A stretch of 23,421 nucleotides of DNA. Source: Caulobacteraceae bacterium UBA5005. GTDB taxonomy: Bacteria; Pseudomonadota; Alphaproteobacteria; Caulobacterales; Caulobacteraceae. Under the pieces are notes generated by a model. The model did no database searches, had not been told where the DNA came from, and saw only the letters and a list, made by a program, of their open reading frames with translations. The stretch spans positions 1 to 23,421 of the forward strand of contig DGYN01000029.1 of the NCBI GenBank assembly GCA_002398405.1. The letters run 5' to 3'. Positions within the stretch are counted from its first letter, which is position 1. The number at the start of each line of letters is the position of its first letter. Positions 17,215 through 23,421 of this stretch are shown here, one piece after another. Made by a program: the position numbers and the translations under genes.

Positions 17215-17862
17215 ATGGACGGCAGCCTACCGACACGCAAGGTTCCGGGCCGGCCCCCCGGCGGGGGCGGCGAGGCGCGGGCGCGACTCATCGATGCGAC
17301 CATCCAAAGCCTCAGCGAGCGCGGCTACCACGAGACCTCCACCGTGGCGGTGACCAAGCGGGCGGGCCTGTCGCGCGGCACCTTGCTCCACTACTTCCCC
17401 TGCCGCGCCGACCTGATGGTCGCGGCCCTGCGCGAGGCCGCCATCCGCCGGGGCCAGGCGCACAAACGGGTCCTGACCCCGCTCACCGGCGACCGGGAAA
17501 AGTTCGAGCAGCTGGTTGATATTATGTGGCGGGACATGACCGGTCCGGGCGGCGTCGCCTGGATCGAGCTGACGCTGGCCTCCCGCAGCGACCCGGAACT
17601 GGCCGGCCGCTGCCGCGAGCTCAACGCCTTTGTCGAGGCCAAGCACAAGACCTCGATGTGGGAACACGCCAGCGCCTTGGGCGTCAAGGACCGCGCCGCG
17701 GTGGACGCCATGACCCAGTATTACATCGCAGCCCTCAGAGGCCTGGCCATCGACCGGCTATGGGCGTCCGATCCCACCGACGTCGAGGCGGCCGTCGACC
17801 TGGTCCGCGCCAATCTGATTGAGAGGCTCGACCGCCTGATCGAGGCGGGCAGGGCGTATTAG
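17215..17862 (+). CDS. TetR/AcrR family transcriptional regulator
   Basis: A 215-residue regulator when started at ATG 17215; the frame is open from 17098, but that stretch does not look like family sequence and neither start has a clear Shine-Dalgarno. The N-terminal helix-turn-helix is typical: ARARLIDATIQSLSERGYHETSTVAVTKRAGLSRGTLLHYFPCRADLMVAALREA (about 21-75). The C-terminal part is the helical ligand/dimer domain (VDIMWRDMTGPGGVAWIELTLASRSDPEL). It diverges from mutA over about 150 bp, so the mut operon is the natural target, with a CoA thioester or acyl ligand as a guess. It ends 4 bases overlapping the stop of a convergent gene. Confidence 0.88.
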   Translation: MDGSLPTRKVPGRPPGGGGEARARLIDATIQSLSERGYHETSTVAVTKRAGLSRGTLLHYFPCRADLMVAALREAAIRRGQAHKRVLTPLTGDREKFEQLVDIMWRDMTGPGGVAWIELTLASRSDPELAGRCRELNAFVEAKHKTSMWEHASALGVKDRAAVDAMTQYYIAALRGLAIDRLWASDPTDVEAAVDLVRANLIERLDRLIEAGRAY

Positions 17863-18959
17863 CGCGCCGCGGTTCTCGCCCCTTCGCCCACCGCCACGGT
17901 CGTCCCGCGGACGCCGCTCATAGGTTCGCTGACCACCGAATTCCAGGCGATCTGCTGCAGGATGCGCTCGCGGGCGGCGGAGGTCGGGTCGTTCTTGTCG
18001 ACCAGGGCCTGCAGGCCGACGGGGCTTTTGCGGTACATGGATGCGAACCAGACATAGGCCACCAGGTTGGTGGTCGGCTTGGCGCCGTGGCCGATGGGGT
18101 CGCGGAACAGGGCCGACTGTTTGGTGACGCCCGGGACCTTCCCTTCGACCACCAGCTTTCTCAGGGTGTAGACCGCGTTGGACGAGGGGACGACGTAGGC
18201 CATCTGCTTGCCGGCGCGCTTGTTGATGCCCTCGAGCTGGGCCCGCAGTTTGGGCATGTAGCCGTCGCGGCCGTCCTGGCCGGAAATCCAGCCGTTGAGC
18301 GTCTCCAGGGTGGTGTTGTCGCGCTCGGCGTTGGTGAAGGTCCCGCCGCCCGTGCCGCCCACCGACGGGGTGGAGCCCTTGCCGTCATAGGCCGACCAGG
18401 AGGACTGGACCATGATCCGGGCATTGGGGTTGGTCTTGATCACCAGGTCGCCGAAGTTGTCGATGCCGGGCTCGGGCATGACGGCGTTGGGCGACATGGT
18501 GAAGACGTCGACGCCGCCCTTGTTGAGCGCCACCTTGGCGATGTTCTTGGAATCGTCGCCGTTCCCCTGGTTCCAGTGCTGCATCGGCGTCGAACCGCCG
18601 ATCATCTGCACCGCCAGGAACTCCTGACCGGTGATGCCCGCCTCGTTGGTCAGCAGGGTCAGCAGCGGCGGGCCGGAGGGTGCGGCCGGGGCCTGGGCCG
18701 CAGGGCCGGCAGGGGCAGCGCCGCCGCCGGGCGTCACCACCTGGGTGCGGGTCGGCGCGACCCGGTTGGGATCGGTCGAGATGAAGACGTTGAAGCTGTG
18801 GGTCGCCATGACGATCTTCTGGCCCCTGGCGATCGGGGCGCTGGCGGCGGCGTTCGCCTTCTGGGCGATGGCCTCAGGGGCGGGAACGGAAAGGGCGAGG
18901 CCGAACGCCAGCGCGCCGGCCATGGCGAAGCTGCCGAACATACGGGCTTTGAAGGTCAT
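17859..18959 (-). CDS. Secreted protein of unknown function, possibly SGNH-hydrolase-like
   Basis: A 366-residue protein. The start at ATG 18957-18959 is supported by GGGGAG 7 bases upstream and gives a signal peptide (MTFKARMFGSFAMAGALAFGLALSVPAPEAIA-Q). Mature segments KIVMATHSFNVFIS, LLTLLTNEAGITGQEFLAVQMIGGSTPMQHWN, VDVFTMSPNAVMPEPGIDNFGDLVIKTNPNARIMVQSSWSAYDG and AYVVPSSNAVYTLRKLVVEG follow the order of an SGNH/GDSL hydrolase fold (block I with H-S, a Gly in block II, N in block III), but the canonical GDSL is not present. A Pro/Ala/Gly-rich linker lies at about 75-95. The similarity is by eye and uncertain. It stands alone; its terminus is convergent with the TetR gene. Confidence 0.6.
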   Translation of the reverse strand: MTFKARMFGSFAMAGALAFGLALSVPAPEAIAQKANAAASAPIARGQKIVMATHSFNVFISTDPNRVAPTRTQVVTPGGGAAPAGPAAQAPAAPSGPPLLTLLTNEAGITGQEFLAVQMIGGSTPMQHWNQGNGDDSKNIAKVALNKGGVDVFTMSPNAVMPEPGIDNFGDLVIKTNPNARIMVQSSWSAYDGKGSTPSVGGTGGGTFTNAERDNTTLETLNGWISGQDGRDGYMPKLRAQLEGINKRAGKQMAYVVPSSNAVYTLRKLVVEGKVPGVTKQSALFRDPIGHGAKPTTNLVAYVWFASMYRKSPVGLQALVDKNDPTSAARERILQQIAWNSVVSEPMSGVRGTTVAVGEGARTAAR

Positions 18960-19076
18960 CCTGGATCTCCCCATGGTCTTTTTAGCGGCCTCATTGACGG
19001 GCCTTGCGGAACCCTACGCCTAGGCGATGCGGACCCGCAACGTTCATTCGAGGTTCAGCCCTGACAAGGCAAGGGC

Positions 19077-19105
19077 TTGCTAAGGCGGCCCCTGGTCGCC
19101 TAAAT
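19077..19105 (+). promoter_or_regulatory. Putative sigma-70-type promoter of the cytochrome c' gene
   Basis: TTGCTA (19077-19082) and CTAAAT (19100-19105) are spaced by 17 bases, about 45 bp ahead of the cytochrome gene start. It is the best-looking pair in this gap. Confidence 0.4.
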
Positions 19106-19150
19106 CCGGCCCGCGAGGGACATCGCAGTTATCGGGGAGTTTTAAGGCCA

Positions 19151-19630
19151 ATGGCCCACCGCACTGTTTTCACGGCCGTCATCGCGTCCGTGCTGTTCGC
19201 CGGCACGGCGGGCGTCGTCTTCGCTCAGGCGACCCACGACGAGGTCATCGCCAAGCGGCGCGCGACCATGACCGCTTCCATGCGCTCCAACGGCACGCTC
19301 AACGCGGCGCTGAAGGCCGGCAATGCGACGCCGGAAACCATCGCGGCCCTGAAAGGCGAGGCCGACAAGGTCCACACCGCCTTCGTCGCCATGAGCGACA
19401 TGGCGCTCTGGCCGAAGGGCTCGGGCCAGCCAGAGGTTTCCACCGGCACCAAGGCCAAGGCCGAGATCTGGACCGACGCGGCAGGTTTCAAGGCCGCGCT
19501 CGACGGCGCGGTTGCTGCCTCGGGCAAGCTGAAGGCCGCGGGTGACGCGGGCGATGTGGAAGGCATGAAGGCCGGCGTCGCCGGTGTGCAGGCCGCCTGC
19601 TCGAGCTGCCACGCCAAGTACCGCAGCTAA
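19151..19630 (+). CDS. Cytochrome c' (CxxCH at the C-terminus)
   Basis: A 159-residue periplasmic monohaem protein starting at ATG 19151, with AAGG upstream. Signal peptide 1-26 (MAHRTVFTAVIASVLFAGTAGVVFA-Q). The four-helix-bundle pattern is clear: EVIAKRRATMTASMRSNGTLNAALKAG, ADKVHTAFVAMSDMALWPKGSGQPE, then AEIWTDAAGFKAALDGAV and the haem-attachment CSSCHAKYR (150-158). Cytochromes c' bind NO and CO and help nitrosative-stress tolerance. Typical members are about 130 residues mature, as here. The transporter gene follows 56 bp downstream, past a strong hairpin, so co-transcription is uncertain. Confidence 0.9.
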   Translation: MAHRTVFTAVIASVLFAGTAGVVFAQATHDEVIAKRRATMTASMRSNGTLNAALKAGNATPETIAALKGEADKVHTAFVAMSDMALWPKGSGQPEVSTGTKAKAEIWTDAAGFKAALDGAVAASGKLKAAGDAGDVEGMKAGVAGVQAACSSCHAKYRS

Positions 19631-19644
19631 TTTTGTAGGTCAGA

Positions 19645-19668
19645 CCCCCTTGCCGCGCGGCGAGGGGG
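19645..19668. terminator. Near-perfect GC palindrome between cytochrome and transporter genes
   Basis: CCCCCTTGCCGC and GCGGCGAGGGGG pair over 12 bp with one G-U. It starts 14 bp after the cytochrome stop and ends immediately before an in-frame ATG (19669). It is either a terminator of the cytochrome mRNA or a structure hiding the transporter's ribosome site; a start at TTG 19687 favours the first. Confidence 0.5.
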
Positions 19669-19686
19669 ATGACCGCGAGGGTCTCG

Positions 19687-20259
19687 TTGGACGCGTTCCT
19701 GTTTTCGACCCTCGCCGTCGCCATCGCTGAGATCGGCGACAAGACCCAGTTTCTGGCCATCGTCCTGGCGGCGCGGTTCAAGCGGCCGTGGCCGGTCATC
19801 GCCGGCATACTGGTCGCCACCATCGCCAACCACGCCCTGGCGGCCCTGGCGGGTTACTGGGTGTCTGATCTGTTGAGCGGGACGTGGTTCCGTTTCGTCC
19901 TGGGGTTCGGCTTCATCGCCATGGCGGCGTGGGCCCTGATCCCCGACAAGGAGGATGACGAGGCTCTGGCCAGACCGCCCCGCTTCGGGGTCTTCCTGAC
20001 GACCACCATCGCGTTCTTCCTGGTGGAGATCGGCGACAAGACCCAGGTCGCCACCGTCGCCCTGGCGGCCCAGTTTCACCAGGTCGTCTGGGTCACGGCG
20101 GGGACGACGCTGGGCATGATGATCGCCAATGTCCCGGCGGTGTTTCTGGGCGAGGCGGCGACCAAGGTTGCGCCCCTCAAGGTCATCCGCATGATCGCCG
20201 CGGCGATATTCCTGGTCCTTGGCCTGTGGGTGATCGCCGACGCAGCGGGCCTCTTCTAG
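19687..20259 (+). CDS. TMEM165/GDT1 family (UPF0016) cation transporter
   Basis: The family exchanges Mn2+/Ca2+ for protons; bacterial members export Mn2+. Two copies of the E-(I)-G-D-K-T signature, EIGDKTQ, lie at residues 15-21 and 114-120, each in the first helix of a three-helix half, giving six transmembrane segments with the KEDDEALARPPR loop between. I prefer TTG 19687 (GAGGG with 5-base spacing) because it yields MDAFLFSTLAVAIAEIGDKTQ, the usual family N-terminus, whereas ATG 19669 adds six residues and its Shine-Dalgarno is buried in a 24-base palindrome; either start is possible. Length is 190 residues. Assignment to the family is firm; ion specificity is not shown. Confidence 0.92.
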   Translation: MDAFLFSTLAVAIAEIGDKTQFLAIVLAARFKRPWPVIAGILVATIANHALAALAGYWVSDLLSGTWFRFVLGFGFIAMAAWALIPDKEDDEALARPPRFGVFLTTTIAFFLVEIGDKTQVATVALAAQFHQVVWVTAGTTLGMMIANVPAVFLGEAATKVAPLKVIRMIAAAIFLVLGLWVIADAAGLF

Positions 20260-20298
20260 CTTGAACGCTGTTTAGGGGACGGCCGAACTTAAACCCCA

Positions 20299-20431
20299 CC
20301 CGTCACCCCCGCACGTGTTGCGGGGGCCAGAGGATGGCCCAGGCTGTGCGTCTGCCGCCGCCTGCCGGCGGCGAGTTTGCGATCTGAGCGGCGGAGTGTC
20401 CGGCCCCCGCAACACGTGCGGGGGTGACGGG
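20299..20431. repeat. REP/BIME-like element with 30-bp inverted arms
   Basis: Bases 20299-20328 and 20402-20431 are perfect inverted repeats of 30 bp. Each arm contains its own hairpin (CCCCCGCA, loop CGTGT, TGCGGGGG), and a third stem (CCGCCG/CGGCGG) lies between at about 20355-20371. It fills the 193-bp gap between two convergent genes. No coding potential is seen. It is likely a dispersed repetitive extragenic palindrome and probably stops transcription from both sides. Confidence 0.75.
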
Positions 20432-20452
20432 GATGGGAGCACGCTGAGTTGG

Positions 20453-22351
20453 TTACCGCCTCACGATCGGCAGGGTGATGTAGCTGGCGTTGGCCCCCGC
20501 GTGGTGGACGGTGTTGGTCGCCACGACCCAGGTTTTCTCGAACTCGTTGCGTCCGCCGGTATTGAGGTTGCGGATGTGCTTGGGGAAATTCGAGGAGGTG
20601 ATCTCGACGCGGATCCGGTGTCCCGGCAGGAAGGTGTTGGCTGTGGCCATGGCCGAGAGGTCGAGCCTGTAGATCCCGCCCGGCGACATGAAGACCTCCT
20701 TGTCGAAGCCGTCGCGGTAGCGGGCGCGCAGGATGGTGTCGTCGAGGATGTAGGCCGTGCCGTCGGGGGCCACGTCGACCAGTTTGACCGCGAAGTCGGT
20801 GTCCTTGGCCGAGGATGAGACATAGAGCACCGCATCGATAAAGCCGGCGACGGTCACCGCCTCCTTCAGGGGCTCGGTGGAATAGACCAGCACGTCCTGG
20901 CGCACCTCGATGGGCCGCTGGTCGAAGGGCCCGGCGATGACCAGGCCGCCGTTGCAGCAGTCGCCGCCGCCGATGGTCTGGACCGGGGCGGCGGGGTCAT
21001 AGACGAAGCTGTCGGAGGGCTGCCGGGCGGGCGGCGCCTCGAAGGCCAGGCGGCCGTCTCCGTAGAGCGAATTAGCCCTGCCATTGGAGTGGAGATAGAG
21101 CTTCGTCTCTGTCGCACTGGCAGGCGGCCAGCGATCTGCCGAGCGCCAGGCGTTGTCGCCCATGGAGTAATAGCGGACCTTCGGCGTCGAGGACGGGAAG
21201 GCGTTGGCGTCGCCTTTCAGGAAGCGGTCCCAGAATTTCCACACCTCGCCCTGGTAGTCGAAACTGGTGTCGCCGAGCGAGCGGTCGCCGACCTTGGCGT
21301 TGGGCGAGCCGAAGAAGCTGCAGTGCGGGTTGGGCGCGACGATGACGTACTGGTTGTCGCGGGTTTCCTGATCCACACCCTTGGCGCGGGCGTGGTTGTA
21401 CATCGCCATGTTGGGCGCGACCGAGACATCGTACCAGGTGTTGAAGTGCAGGGCGGGCGTCCCCCACGCCATGTCATCATGATAGAGGCCGCTGTCCTTG
21501 CTGTACCAATAGGGATCGGCCGGGCCCTTGGCGTCGATGAACTCCTCATAGGTGCCGCGGGGCTCGCCCATGCCGGTCAGCCATTCGGAGACGGGCAGGG
21601 TCTTGGTGCGCTCTTGCCAGTTGACCTTGGGTTTGGCGGGATTGAGGTCCCAGTACTGCGACAGGCGGCGGCGCTCTTCAGGGGTCAGGTTGGCGGGGTA
21701 TTGGGCGCGCTGCGGATTGTCGGTCCCGTAGATCCAGACGGCGAAGAGGGTGCGCGGCACCCCGCCCCGGTACCAGTTGCCGTGCTCGGCGTACTCGCCC
21801 ATCCGGCCGATGCCGGCGCCCGCCGACTGTGGGATCATGGCCGCGTGGGCCGGGTGGTTCATGGCGGCCAGCGACATCTGCCATTCGGCGGTGGAGGAGC
21901 AGCCCAGCGTCCCGACTTTGCCGTTCGACCAGGGCTGGGCCGCGATCCAGCTGAGCATGTCGTAGCCATCGGTCTGGGGGTAGCCGAGGATCTTGTACTT
22001 GCCTTCGGAGAAGTAGCGGCCGCGCTCGTTCTGCCAGATCACCGCATAGCCGCGGCGCATGGCCTCGACCGCCAGGCGCTGATCGCTGGGGCCATGGACG
22101 TTCATGTTGTAGGGCGTGCGGATGAAGATGGTCGGGTACTTCCCGTCCGCCTTGGGCCGGATGATGTCGGTGGAAAGGCCGATGCCATCGCGCATTTTGA
22201 CGAGCAGCTTGGTTTCCTGGACGCCGAGGCGGGCGGCCTCGGCCTTCAGGGCGGCCTCGCTGAGGCTGGTCAGCGGGGTCTGTTGAGCGCTCGCTCCCGC
22301 CGCCATGAGCAGAGCCACCGCTGCCGCCAAGACCGTCTTAGAGACCCGCAT
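20453..22351 (-). CDS. Secreted CocE/NonD family hydrolase (peptidase S15 type)
   Basis: A 632-residue protein. The start at ATG 22349-22351 follows GGGAGGG and gives a signal peptide (MRVSKTVLAAAVALLMAAGASA-Q); the frame is open 21 codons further upstream. The alpha/beta-hydrolase half has MRDGIGLSTDIIRP, YPTIFIRTPYN, GYAVIWQNERGRYFSEG and the nucleophile elbow TLGCSSTAEWQ (S152); the acid is probably D308 in FNTWYDVS and the His H343 in NPHCSFFG. The C-terminal jelly-roll is typical (DFAVKLVDVAPDGTAYILDD, FLPGHRIRVEITSSNFPKHIRNLNTG). Related enzymes hydrolyse esters (cocaine esterase), glutaryl-7-ACA or X-Pro dipeptides; the substrate here is not evident. It is monocistronic and flanked by REP-like elements on both sides. 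Confidence 0.92.
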   Translation of the reverse strand: MRVSKTVLAAAVALLMAAGASAQQTPLTSLSEAALKAEAARLGVQETKLLVKMRDGIGLSTDIIRPKADGKYPTIFIRTPYNMNVHGPSDQRLAVEAMRRGYAVIWQNERGRYFSEGKYKILGYPQTDGYDMLSWIAAQPWSNGKVGTLGCSSTAEWQMSLAAMNHPAHAAMIPQSAGAGIGRMGEYAEHGNWYRGGVPRTLFAVWIYGTDNPQRAQYPANLTPEERRRLSQYWDLNPAKPKVNWQERTKTLPVSEWLTGMGEPRGTYEEFIDAKGPADPYWYSKDSGLYHDDMAWGTPALHFNTWYDVSVAPNMAMYNHARAKGVDQETRDNQYVIVAPNPHCSFFGSPNAKVGDRSLGDTSFDYQGEVWKFWDRFLKGDANAFPSSTPKVRYYSMGDNAWRSADRWPPASATETKLYLHSNGRANSLYGDGRLAFEAPPARQPSDSFVYDPAAPVQTIGGGDCCNGGLVIAGPFDQRPIEVRQDVLVYSTEPLKEAVTVAGFIDAVLYVSSSAKDTDFAVKLVDVAPDGTAYILDDTILRARYRDGFDKEVFMSPGGIYRLDLSAMATANTFLPGHRIRVEITSSNFPKHIRNLNTGGRNEFEKTWVVATNTVHHAGANASYITLPIVRR

Positions 22352-22426
22352 GCCCGTTCCCTCCCATTGCCCCGACGAATTTATACAATCTGGAAGCGGC
22401 GTCCATGTCGGCAAAGGCCGAGGACG

Positions 22427-22527
22427 GGGACATGTGGCGCGCAGCGGTACGTGTCCCCAAAGGCAGGCTGGTTTGGGAGGGGAGGCGCAGCTGTTCGGTA
22501 CACGTATCGCTGCGCGCTACATGTCCC
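22427..22527. repeat. Inverted repeat with 28-nt arms (REP-like)
   Basis: 22427-22454 and 22500-22527 are inverted copies differing at two positions, with a 45-bp spacer. The arm begins GGGACATGT and includes GCGCGCAGCG; GGGGACA and TGTCCCC also pair locally at 22426-22457. It lies in the 404-bp gap between the hydrolase and leuA, whose other contents are the leuA promoter, leader peptide and attenuator. Confidence 0.65.
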
Positions 22528-22568
22528 GGAGAGGGGCGCCGCTCGCGGGCTTTCGCGGACGAGTTAAC

Positions 22569-22597
22569 TTGCCTGCAAGGGCAAGGCGCGTTATCTC
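22569..22597 (+). promoter_or_regulatory. Putative leuA promoter
   Basis: TTGCCT (22569-22574) is followed, after 17 bases, by TATCTC (22592-22597). Transcription would begin close to 22604, the ATG of the leader peptide, so the leader mRNA could be leaderless, as described for the trpL leader of Sinorhizobium. The -10 is weak. Confidence 0.4.
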
Positions 22598-22603
22598 CGG
22601 CGC

Positions 22604-22672
22604 ATGTGCAACCGGCGCACCCTTCTTGCGAACCTTGGCCTGGGGCTTAGCGGCCCCTGGGCGTCCGCTTGA
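22604..22672 (+). CDS. leuL: Leucine-rich leader peptide of leuA
   Basis: A 22-codon open frame from ATG 22604 to TGA 22670-22672. Five of 22 residues are Leu, in the stretch TLLANLGLGL, at codons 7, 8, 11, 13 and 15. Four of these use CTT, a codon that is infrequent in this GC-rich genome, while the fifth is CTG. The stop lies just ahead of a GC hairpin, and RNA structures overlap its end. That is the layout of amino-acid attenuation leaders. No Shine-Dalgarno is present; a transcript starting at the ATG would need none. Too short to detect by general similarity, but the context is convincing. Confidence 0.8.
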   Translation: MCNRRTLLANLGLGLSGPWASA

Positions 22673-22690
22673 GCCCGCGCTAGGCGCGGG
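22642..22690 (+). promoter_or_regulatory. leuA transcription attenuator
   Basis: Three mutually exclusive pairings are possible. A pause hairpin pairs GGGGC (22642-22646) with GCCCC (22653-22657). A terminator hairpin pairs CCCGCGC (22674-22680) with GCGCGGG (22684-22690) around a 3-base loop. An antiterminator pairs GGGCT-AGCGG (22643-22653) with CCGCT-AGCCC (22665-22676), with small bulges, and uses up the 5' arm of the terminator. A ribosome stalled at codons 7-8 would leave 22643-22653 free and favour antitermination. No T-run follows the terminator, the weak point. Confidence 0.7.
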
Positions 22691-22698
22691 TCCGGCGC

Positions 22699-22727
22699 TC
22701 AGGGGATTTGAAGACTTTCACCCCTGA
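22699..22727 (+). other. Second hairpin between attenuator and leuA
   Basis: TCAGGGG (22699-22705) and CCCCTGA (22721-22727) form a perfect 7-bp stem with a 15-base loop, 28 bp before the leuA start. It could help the attenuator or affect leuA translation; no specific role is shown. Confidence 0.45.
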
Positions 22728-22755
22728 CACTGAATTCTCGCGAAGAGCACCTAAA

Positions 22756-23421
22756 ATGACCGATCAATCGAACAAGACCTCGTCCAAGGACCGGGTCATC
22801 ATCTTTGACACCACCATGCGTGACGGCGAGCAATCGCCGGGCGCCTCCATGAGCCAGGACGAAAAGGTCGAACTGGCCAAGATCCTGGAGGAGATGCGCG
22901 TCGACGTCATCGAAGCGGGCTTTCCCATCGCCTCCAACGGCGATTTCGCCGCGGTCCGCGCCGTGGCCGAGGTGGTCAAGGAATCGACTATCGCGGGCCT
23001 GTCCCGCGCCGCGCCGCAGGATATCGAGCGCTGCGCCGAGGCCATCGCGCCGGCGCCGAGGAAGCGCATCCACACCTTCATCGCCACCAGCCCGTTGCAC
23101 ATGAAGCTGAAGCTCATGCTGACGCCCGAGCAGGTGCTGGAGCGGATCACCGGCTCGGTGACGCTGGCCCGCAACCTGGTGGACGATGTCGAATGGTCGG
23201 CGGAGGACGCGACTCGCAGTGAGCGCGATTTCCTGCGCCGCGCGGTCGAGGCGGCGATCCGCGCCGGGGCGACCACCATCAACATCCCCGACACCGTCGG
23301 CTACGGCTATCCGACCCAGTATGCGGCCATTTTCCGAGACCTGATCGAAAACGTGCCGGGGGCGGACAATGTGATCTTCTCCACCCACTGCCACAACGAC
23401 CTGGGCCTGGCCGTCGCCAAC
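22756..23421 (+). CDS. leuA: 2-isopropylmalate synthase LeuA, N-terminal part
   Basis: LeuA condenses acetyl-CoA with 2-oxoisovalerate, the first committed step of leucine synthesis. The first 222 residues are present; the gene runs off the right edge. It starts at ATG 22756 with GAAGAG about 8 bases upstream. The catalytic barrel has VIIFDTTMRDGEQSPGASMS (14-33, with R22 and metal-binding D23), VIEAGFPIASNGDF, TFIATSPLHMKLKLM, SAEDATRSERDFL and INIPDTVGYG. It ends in STHCHNDLGLAVAN, with the metal-binding H-x-H (211-213). The missing part should hold the rest of the barrel and the regulatory domain. The preceding leucine-rich leader and attenuator explain its control. Assignment is confident. 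Confidence 0.96.
   Translation, partial: MTDQSNKTSSKDRVIIFDTTMRDGEQSPGASMSQDEKVELAKILEEMRVDVIEAGFPIASNGDFAAVRAVAEVVKESTIAGLSRAAPQDIERCAEAIAPAPRKRIHTFIATSPLHMKLKLMLTPEQVLERITGSVTLARNLVDDVEWSAEDATRSERDFLRRAVEAAIRAGATTINIPDTVGYGYPTQYAAIFRDLIENVPGADNVIFSTHCHNDLGLAVAN

Overview
The window comes from a high-GC alphaproteobacterium. Gene content (methylmalonyl-CoA mutase with MeaB, a cytochrome c', a CocE/S15 hydrolase, RlmJ), the intergenic palindromes and the codon use all fit Caulobacterales (Caulobacter/Phenylobacterium-like); this placement is inference. Bases 1-13 are identical to the tail of the Illumina TruSeq adapter, so the left end is an assembly or contig edge and not genomic sequence. 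The right end cuts through leuA.

Layout. 14-1818: a truncated ApbE flavin transferase (-) and a DUF4198 periplasmic protein (+) diverge from an 86-bp gap holding a Fur-box-like palindrome. 1919-7389: mostly chromosomal housekeeping or unknown genes: rlmJ (+), a membrane/helix-hairpin-helix protein (+), a protein that looks like a degenerate GGDEF-EAL fusion (-), meaB (-), a YbjQ-family protein (-), a DUF4112 protein (+) and a small membrane protein (-). 7520-8613: an FKBP-type prolyl isomerase and a VOC protein, apparently co-transcribed.

8655-13433: an accessory island with visibly lower GC and different codon use. It holds a DUF2971 protein (+), a winged-helix protein and a DNA methyltransferase in one operon (-), and, divergently, a Z1-domain ATPase/helicase with an overlapping gene for an unknown protein (+). 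This looks like a compact Z1-type DNA modification/defence locus, with neither a MORC/GHKL ATPase nor a recognisable PD-(D/E)XK nuclease. It is the best candidate here for an incompletely described system.

13447-17862: methylmalonyl-CoA mutase large and small subunit genes (-) with a divergent TetR-family regulator. Together with MeaB they form the end of propionate/branched-chain catabolism (methylmalonyl-CoA to succinyl-CoA). 17859-22351: a secreted protein of unknown function (-), a cytochrome c' (+), a TMEM165/GDT1 cation transporter (+) and a secreted CocE/NonD hydrolase (-), with REP-like inverted repeats on either side of the hydrolase. 22569-23421: leuA (2-isopropylmalate synthase, truncated at the window end), preceded by a 22-codon leucine-rich leader peptide and mutually exclusive RNA hairpins. 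This is a textbook attenuator layout and the clearest regulatory finding. No tRNA, rRNA, CRISPR array or insertion sequence was seen.
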